Positions 31,546-36,046 of a stretch of DNA of 36,046 nt are shown here, piece after piece. The notes beneath the pieces were generated by a model. The model ran no database searches and was not told the DNA's origin. It worked only from the letters and a program-made list of their open reading frames with translations. Position numbers and translations under genes: made by a program. Source of the DNA: Vicinamibacteria bacterium (GTDB lineage Bacteria; Acidobacteriota; Vicinamibacteria; Vicinamibacterales; JAENWD01); contig JAENWD010000174.1 of NCBI GenBank assembly GCA_016650245.1, forward strand, positions 1-36,046, given 5' to 3'. Each line of letters begins with the position of its first letter. The first letter of the stretch is position 1.

Positions 31546-32420
31546 GCGCCGGCCACCGCGCGCAGCCGCGTCACCAGGTCCGCGGCCGTCCAGCCGGTAC
31601 CCCTGCGCATCTCGACGACGCGGCGGTGGCGATCCAGGACGACGGCACGCAGGTTGTGCTCGATGTCGGCCGGCGCCGAGCCCGTCTGGCGCACGTCAAG
31701 TCCGAACTGGCGGCCAAAGACCGCGATCTCCGCGGGCGGTGCCGTGACGAACCGCCACATCGCCGCGTCCGCGCCCAGCTTCTGCGCATGCGCCTTGAGC
31801 ACGGCCGGGGTGTCAAACGCCGGGTCGATGCTGATGGACAACAGCCGGACGCCGGCCAGCGAACCTGAAGAACCCGAAGCACCTCTGATTGCAGCTTGCA
31901 GCTCAACAAACTTTCGATCGATGGCGGGGCAGAAGTCCGGCAACGGACACCGCGTGTAGATGAACGTCACCACCGTCACGTGCCCATCCACCCACCCCAT
32001 CGTCAACGGCGCGTCGTCTTGATCGACGAATGTCTGATCCGCCACGCGGTCACCCGGCGCCAGACCCGGAGCTGGCCGCTGGGCGGGGGTGGGTAGAGGG
32101 GCCGAGCCCGTCTTTGCGAGGCGCGAGATCCATGCGTCGGTGTTCTGCACCTGCAGAGTGGCCGTGACCAGATCGCCCGGGACCCGACCCTCGAGCAGCG
32201 CCGGGTCCTTCACCGCGAAAGGCATCGTCATGCCGGGCATGAAGCCGGTGATGTCTTCGTGTCGTAACGTTACATAATTCGTGCTGCGGTCGATGGCGAC
32301 GATTTGGCCAACGACCGTGAACTCGCGGATCGGCGGGGCTTCCCGGCACGCGATGGCCGCAAGCAGGACAAGCGGCACCGATTGGACTGCCAGCCGCACT
32401 TGGCGGCGAGGGCTGCGCAT
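31542..32420 (-). CDS. CusF-like copper-binding domain fused to SCO1/SenC, probable lipoprotein
   Basis: A 292-residue exported protein. The N terminus ends in AAIAC (C25), a plausible lipobox. Residues about 34-95 are a CusF-type domain with TLRHEDITGFMPGMTMPFAVKD, where Met61, Met64 and Met66 and a nearby Trp98 resemble Cu(I) ligands. A linker of Pro and Ala follows, then the SCO1/SenC thioredoxin fold with CPLPDFC (C158, C164, an expanded C-x5-C instead of the usual C-x3-C) and the copper-ligand His255 (IEHN). SCO1 proteins deliver copper to cytochrome c oxidase. A 9-bp-period repeat (31861-31878) codes SGSSGS inside the fold. It is coupled to the downstream transglutaminase-like gene. Confidence 0.92.
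   Translation of the reverse strand: MRSPRRQVRLAVQSVPLVLLAAIACREAPPIREFTVVGQIVAIDRSTNYVTLRHEDITGFMPGMTMPFAVKDPALLEGRVPGDLVTATLQVQNTDAWISRLAKTGSAPLPTPAQRPAPGLAPGDRVADQTFVDQDDAPLTMGWVDGHVTVVTFIYTRCPLPDFCPAIDRKFVELQAAIRGASGSSGSLAGVRLLSISIDPAFDTPAVLKAHAQKLGADAAMWRFVTAPPAEIAVFGRQFGLDVRQTGSAPADIEHNLRAVVLDRHRRVVEMRRGTGWTAADLVTRLRAVAGA
31861..31878. repeat. In-gene copy of the gaacccgaa repeat
   Basis: Identical over 18 bp to 25891-25908. Inside the SCO1-like gene it codes a Ser/Gly-rich loop (SGSSGS), so the repeat sits at a tolerated site. Confidence 0.75.
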
Positions 32421-32480
32421 CTCAGGTCACTCTATCAGGCGTACCGCGAAGGCGCTCGTGACAGCCGTTGGTAGCTGCAC

Positions 32481-32609
32481 ATTGACGATTGACGATTGAC
32501 GATTGCAGATTACGATGGCGTTGGGATGCATCCCGGCGCTCGGCTCGGCTCCAATTCGGTGGAATTTCGTAATCGTCAATCTGCAATCGTCAATCTGCAA
32601 TCGTCAATC
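32481..32609. repeat. Composite inverted repeat upstream of DUF72 gene
   Basis: Left arm 32481-32513 (attgacgattgacgattgac, then gattgcagattac) and right arm 32568-32609 (gtaatcgtcaatctgcaatc, then gtcaat units) are inverted and enclose a GC-rich centre with ggatgcatcc. It occupies most of the 193-bp gap between the divergent SCO1-like and DUF72 genes, so it lies where their promoters should be. Confidence 0.85.
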
Positions 32610-32613
32610 ATCC

Positions 32614-33333
32614 ATGATCTGGACCGGCACCTCCGGCTACAACTACCCCGAGTGGAAGGGGACCTTCTATCCGGCTGATCTGCCGGCGTCCAAGATGCTG
32701 GCGTTTTACGCAGCACGCTTTCCGACGGTCGAGATCAACTACACGTTCTACCGGCTGCCCACCGAGAAGCTGGTCGCCGGCTGGGCTGCCGGGACGCCGT
32801 CTCCATACAAGCTCACGCTGAAGGCGCCCAAGCGCATCACGCACGACAAACGTCTGCGCGACGCCGGTGAGTTGCTGCGCGTGTTCTGTCACGTCGCGGG
32901 CACGCTGGGCGACAAGCTCGGCGTGCTGCTGTTTCAGCTCGCGCCGAACTTCAAGGTCGACCTCGCCGTCTTCGACGCGTTTCTCGCCGAACTGCCGCCC
33001 GGCGCCAAGGCAGCGTTCGAGTTCCGCCACCCGTCATGGTTCGACGAGGCGGTGTACGATCGCCTGCGCGCCCGCAACCTCGCCCTTTGCATCGCCGACA
33101 GCGAGAAGCTGTCCACCCCCGTCATCGCGACCGCCGACTACGGCTACTTCCGTTTGAGAGACGAAGGGTACCAGGACGCCGACATGGCCCGTTGGGCCCA
33201 CACCATCCGCGCCCACCAGGCGCAGTGGAGGGACACCTTCGTGTACTTCAAGCACGAGGAATCTGGTAAAGGGCCAGCGTTCGCCCGGCGCCTGAGCGAA
33301 CGCCTCGCTGAGCCATTGACGAATGCAGATTGA
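32614..33333 (+). CDS. DUF72 family protein
   Basis: A 239-residue cytoplasmic protein starting MIWTGTSGYNYPEWKGTFYP at 32614, the usual DUF72 opening. Other family landmarks are FPTVEINYTFYRLPTEKLVAGWA, FTLKAPK-like KLTLKAPKRITH, GVLLFQLAP, AFEFRHPSWFDEAVYDRL, YGYFRLRDEGY and DTFVYFKHEESGKGPAFARRL. The fold is a TIM-barrel of unknown activity. The frame is open upstream, but only through repeat DNA, so the ATG at 32614 is preferred. The final residues LTNAD and the stop are encoded by the next repeat copy, as a mirror of the CRLTIAD tails. Confidence 0.94.
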   Translation: MIWTGTSGYNYPEWKGTFYPADLPASKMLAFYAARFPTVEINYTFYRLPTEKLVAGWAAGTPSPYKLTLKAPKRITHDKRLRDAGELLRVFCHVAGTLGDKLGVLLFQLAPNFKVDLAVFDAFLAELPPGAKAAFEFRHPSWFDEAVYDRLRARNLALCIADSEKLSTPVIATADYGYFRLRDEGYQDADMARWAHTIRAHQAQWRDTFVYFKHEESGKGPAFARRLSERLAEPLTNAD

Positions 33334-33434
33334 CGATTGACGAATAAGAAATTGCGCAGATGGGGTTTGCGCCCTCCGCTCGGGTGCATCCAAGCGGTAC
33401 GTAATCGTCAATCTGCAATCGTCAATCTGCAATG
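33315..33434. repeat. Composite inverted repeat between DUF72 and YheT-type genes
   Basis: Left arm 33315-33347 and right arm 33400-33434, inverted, around a GC-rich centre. The left arm contains the last codons and stop of the DUF72 gene, the right arm those of the convergent hydrolase gene, so one element ends both. Confidence 0.85.
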
Positions 33435-34388
33435 CTCCAGTGCCCTCCACTCGGCCCAGTACCCGTCGTGCACCCCGTTCCCCGCCGCCACAAACGCGCA
33501 ATGACCGCCGTGGGGGCTCACCAGCGCCGTGATGTGCGGGTTGCCGGTGACGGCTGGATCGGAGAACGGCTCGGGTGGCACGAAGGGGTCGTCAGCGGCG
33601 CTGATGATGAGCGCGGGCACCTGGATTCGACCGACGACGCGCAGCGAGGCGGCACGGTAGTAGTAGTCGGTGGCGTCGCGGAAACCGAAGTGCGGTGCAG
33701 TGTACGCCTCGTCGAAGTCGCGCACCGTACGGATCCGGTCGAGCGGCTCGGCCGAGAAGCGCTCCGGAAACGCCGAGACCTTCCGGCGCATGCGTGCCTT
33801 CAAATTCCGGACAAAGTTCCACTGGTACGCGAAATTGCTCCGCCGTTCGAGCGCGTCGACACAGCGCGGCAGGTCCATCACCGGCGAGATGGCGACCACG
33901 GCCTTCAAAAATGACGGCGCCTGCGCGCCGTAGTCACCGGCCAGCTTCAGCGCGAGGTTGCCGCCCAGCGAGTACCCGACCACCCCGAATCGAGTGAGCC
34001 CTTCGGCCGCCAGCTCGCGCAGCACCCAGTCGGTGTCGGCCGTCAGGCCCGAGTGATACAGCGTGGACGACAGGTGCTCGGTGCCGCCACAGTTGCGCTG
34101 GTTGAGCAAGACGACGTTGAAGCCGGCGGTCCACGCCTTGTCCGCCACGCCTTGCATGTAGTGCGCCTGGCTCGACCCTTCCAGCCCGTGCAGCGCCAGG
34201 ATTGTCGGGCGCGCGGTACGGTCCCGGTGCCAGTAGCAGTGCCCAAGCACGCGGGCATCCGGGGCGACCTGAAACAACCGGCTCTCCGGCGACGGCAGGT
34301 TCGGAAACGGCCGCCGCCGGGCCCATGCCCACAAGGTCATGGCATGACCATTCAGAAGGCGGGGGTGGGGCAGAAACGAGTCGGACAT
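33408..34388 (-). CDS. YheT-type α/β-fold hydrolase
   Basis: A 326-residue hydrolase of the COG0429/YheT group. The opening LLNGHAMTLWAW and PTILALHGLEGSSQAHYMQG (oxyanion region) are followed by the nucleophile elbow VVGYSLGGN with Ser140. The acid is in IISAADDPFVPPE (D266/D267) and the catalytic base in SPHGGHCAF (His296). Also characteristic are NQRNCGGTEHLSSTLYHSG and VAISPVMDL. It is probably a cytoplasmic esterase; substrate is unknown. The start lies 21 bp from the divergent amidohydrolase gene. The C-terminal LEHCRLTIAD and the stop come from the repeat. Confidence 0.94.
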   Translation of the reverse strand: MSDSFLPHPRLLNGHAMTLWAWARRRPFPNLPSPESRLFQVAPDARVLGHCYWHRDRTARPTILALHGLEGSSQAHYMQGVADKAWTAGFNVVLLNQRNCGGTEHLSSTLYHSGLTADTDWVLRELAAEGLTRFGVVGYSLGGNLALKLAGDYGAQAPSFLKAVVAISPVMDLPRCVDALERRSNFAYQWNFVRNLKARMRRKVSAFPERFSAEPLDRIRTVRDFDEAYTAPHFGFRDATDYYYRAASLRVVGRIQVPALIISAADDPFVPPEPFSDPAVTGNPHITALVSPHGGHCAFVAAGNGVHDGYWAEWRALEHCRLTIAD

Positions 34389-34409
34389 CTTGATCTAGAC
34401 TACCAGACC

Positions 34410-36046
34410 GTGATCCGACGACCTCCGATTGTCGTGCTCGCTCTGATCCTCGCTGCCAGCGTCGCCCCCCGCGCGCAGCAGGTGCCATCCACCGCGCCGA
34501 TCAAGAAATCCGCGAAGGCCGCCAGGCCTGCACCGCCCACGAAAGACCAACTGCGTCTCACTGCCCTGAAGAAGGAGGCTTCCACCGACATCGACGGTCT
34601 GGCCACGCTGACGCAGCAGATGGTGGACTCGGTGTTCAGCTTCGGCGAGCTGGGCTTTCAGGAGATCGAGTCGTCGCGCTACCTCACCGGCATCCTCGAG
34701 CAGCACGGCTTCACGATCACCCGCGGCATCTCGGGTATCCCGACGGCGTGGGTCGCCCAGTGGGGCAGGGGCAAGCCCGTCATCGCGCTGGGTTCCGACA
34801 TCGACGGCATCCCGCAAGGCTCGCAGAAGCCTGGCGTGGCCTATCGCGACCCGCTGGTCGAGGGCGCGCCGGGGCACGGCGAGGGGCATAACTCCGGCAT
34901 CCCGCTCAACATCACCGCCGCGATCGCGGTGAAGAAGCTGATGGAGCGCGAGAAGCTGTCGGGCACCATTCGCCTGTGGCCGGGCGTCGCCGAGGAACTG
35001 GTGGGCGCCAAGGCCTGGTACGTGCGTGACGGGCTGTTCAAGGACGTCGACATCTCGCTCTTCGCGCACGTCGACAACAAGTTCGGCACGTCGTGGGGCA
35101 TGCGGCAGGGCACCGGGCTGGTGTCCATCGAGTACACGTTCACCGGGCAGACGGCCCACAGCGCCGGCGCGCCGTGGCGCGGAAAAAGCGCGCTCGACGC
35201 GGTGGAGCTGATGAACATCGGCTGGAACTACCGTCGCGAGCACCTGCGCCTGCAGCACCGCTCGCACTACGTCATCACCAACGGCGGCGACCAGCCCAAC
35301 GTCGTGCCCCGCTACGCCGGCGTCTGGTACTACTTCCGCGAGACCGAGTACGCGCGCATCAAGGAGCTGTGGGAGATCGGCAATCAGATCGCCGACGGCG
35401 CCGCGACGATGACCGGCACCACCTACACGTCACGAATTCTTGGCACCGGCTGGCCGCAGCACATGAACAAGCCGCTGGCCGAGACGATGGACGCCAACAT
35501 CCGGGCGATCGGACTGCCGACGTGGACCGACGCGGACCAGGCACTGGCCAAGGCGCTGCAGAAGGAACTCGGCGTGAAGCAGGCGGGGCTGTCCAACGAG
35601 ATTCCCGCGCTTGAAGGCAATGTGAAGGACGAAGACAACCGCGGCGGGGGCAGCGACGACATCGGCGACGTGTCGTGGAACCTGCCGACGATCACGCTGC
35701 GGTATCCGGCCAACATCCCGGACCTGCCGGGTCACAACTGGGCCAACGCGATTGCCATGGCCACGCCCATCGCGCACAAGGGCACCACGGCCGGCGCCAA
35801 GGCCATGGCCGCCACCGTGCTCGAGGTGCTGCTGACGCCGGCGCTGGTCGAGCAGGCGTGGACCTACTTCCGCGACGTGCAGACGAAGGACCAGAAATAC
35901 GTGCCCTTCATCACCGACAAGGACCCGCCGGCCATCACGACCAACGCCGCAGTGATGGCCAGGTTTCGTGAGGAGATGAAGAAGTACTACTACGACCCGA
36001 CGAAGTACAAGACATACCTCGAGCAGTTGGGGATTACGTATCCGAC
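34410..36046 (+). CDS. M20-family amidohydrolase (AbgB-like), exported, partial at right edge
   Basis: An M20 metallo-aminoacylase/carboxypeptidase, open to the window end (545 codons visible, no stop). The GTG at 34410 gives a signal peptide (MIRRPPIVVLALILAASVAP). Di-metal site marks are GSDIDGIPQ, APGHGEGHNSG (His), WPGVAEELVG (Glu-Glu), SLFAHVDNKFG (His) and a late PGHNW (His). The dimerisation domain includes TFTGQTAHSAGAPWRGKSALDAVELM. The GAPGHGEGHNSG and GGDQPNVVP motifs match the AbgB (p-aminobenzoyl-glutamate) subgroup, though secreted relatives in soil bacteria may act on other N-acyl amino acids. No clear Shine-Dalgarno is visible. Confidence 0.94.
   Translation, partial: MIRRPPIVVLALILAASVAPRAQQVPSTAPIKKSAKAARPAPPTKDQLRLTALKKEASTDIDGLATLTQQMVDSVFSFGELGFQEIESSRYLTGILEQHGFTITRGISGIPTAWVAQWGRGKPVIALGSDIDGIPQGSQKPGVAYRDPLVEGAPGHGEGHNSGIPLNITAAIAVKKLMEREKLSGTIRLWPGVAEELVGAKAWYVRDGLFKDVDISLFAHVDNKFGTSWGMRQGTGLVSIEYTFTGQTAHSAGAPWRGKSALDAVELMNIGWNYRREHLRLQHRSHYVITNGGDQPNVVPRYAGVWYYFRETEYARIKELWEIGNQIADGAATMTGTTYTSRILGTGWPQHMNKPLAETMDANIRAIGLPTWTDADQALAKALQKELGVKQAGLSNEIPALEGNVKDEDNRGGGSDDIGDVSWNLPTITLRYPANIPDLPGHNWANAIAMATPIAHKGTTAGAKAMAATVLEVLLTPALVEQAWTYFRDVQTKDQKYVPFITDKDPPAITTNAAVMARFREEMKKYYYDPTKYKTYLEQLGITYP

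Noticed and set aside
32503-32613. 37-residue extension of the DUF72 protein
   Set aside because: It is translated repeat DNA; the conserved DUF72 opening starts at 32614.

Overview
High-GC chromosomal DNA from a Gram-negative, probably aerobic, free-living bacterium. Signal-peptide β-barrel proteins, TolB/BamA-type secreted proteins, a GH172 (DUF2961) enzyme, a MacA/MacB-like exporter and dense families of short intergenic repeats together suggest an Acidobacteriota genome, perhaps Vicinamibacteria. That assignment is inference; there is no rRNA or other marker here to prove it. No tRNA, rRNA, CRISPR array, transposase or prophage was seen.

Layout. 1-6.6 kb holds clpS-clpA (clpA runs off the left edge), a secreted β-barrel protein, an exported methyltransferase, a family 5 uracil-DNA glycosylase overlapping lipA, and a divergent DUF2490 outer-membrane protein. 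6.7-11.8 kb is a four-gene, overlapping minus-strand operon: β-barrel porin, periplasmic cupredoxin-like protein, Cache-type sensor kinase and NtrC-type σ54 regulator. 11.9-13.7 kb is a lower-GC accessory island: three small minus-strand genes (ribbon-helix-helix protein, unknown, four-cysteine zinc finger) and a divergent PIN toxin/RHH antitoxin pair, with a perfect palindrome between them. 13.8-16 kb has a small secreted protein, an IclR regulator with its likely operator, a 7Fe ferredoxin and an acyl-CoA thioesterase.

16-22.6 kb has a 1038-residue exported protein joining an HExxH peptidase, a β-propeller and a β-barrel; then, divergently, an ECF sigma factor, a membrane anti-sigma factor, a TlpA-like thioredoxin, a small unknown protein and a fatty-acid desaturase. 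22.7-27.2 kb is a four-gene ABC export operon (HlyD/MacA-like adaptor, ATPase, two MacB/FtsX permeases). 27.7-36 kb has GH172 plus HEAT repeats, an EEP-family protein lacking a metal-binding Glu, a CPCC-motif protein, a transglutaminase-like protein coupled to a CusF-SCO1 fusion lipoprotein, a DUF72 protein, a YheT-type hydrolase and an M20 amidohydrolase cut by the right edge.

The most distinctive theme is the repeats. One family (core cgtcaatctgcaat) occurs at six sites and supplies the last codons and stop of at least three genes: two unrelated proteins both end in CRLTIAD. A 154-bp inverted-repeat element forms the 3' end of the desaturase gene, and a 9-bp-period repeat lies in frame inside the SCO1 gene. 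The best candidates for a less-described functional system are the porin/cupredoxin/two-component operon, the sigma/anti-sigma/TlpA cluster and the three-gene RHH/zinc-finger cassette.
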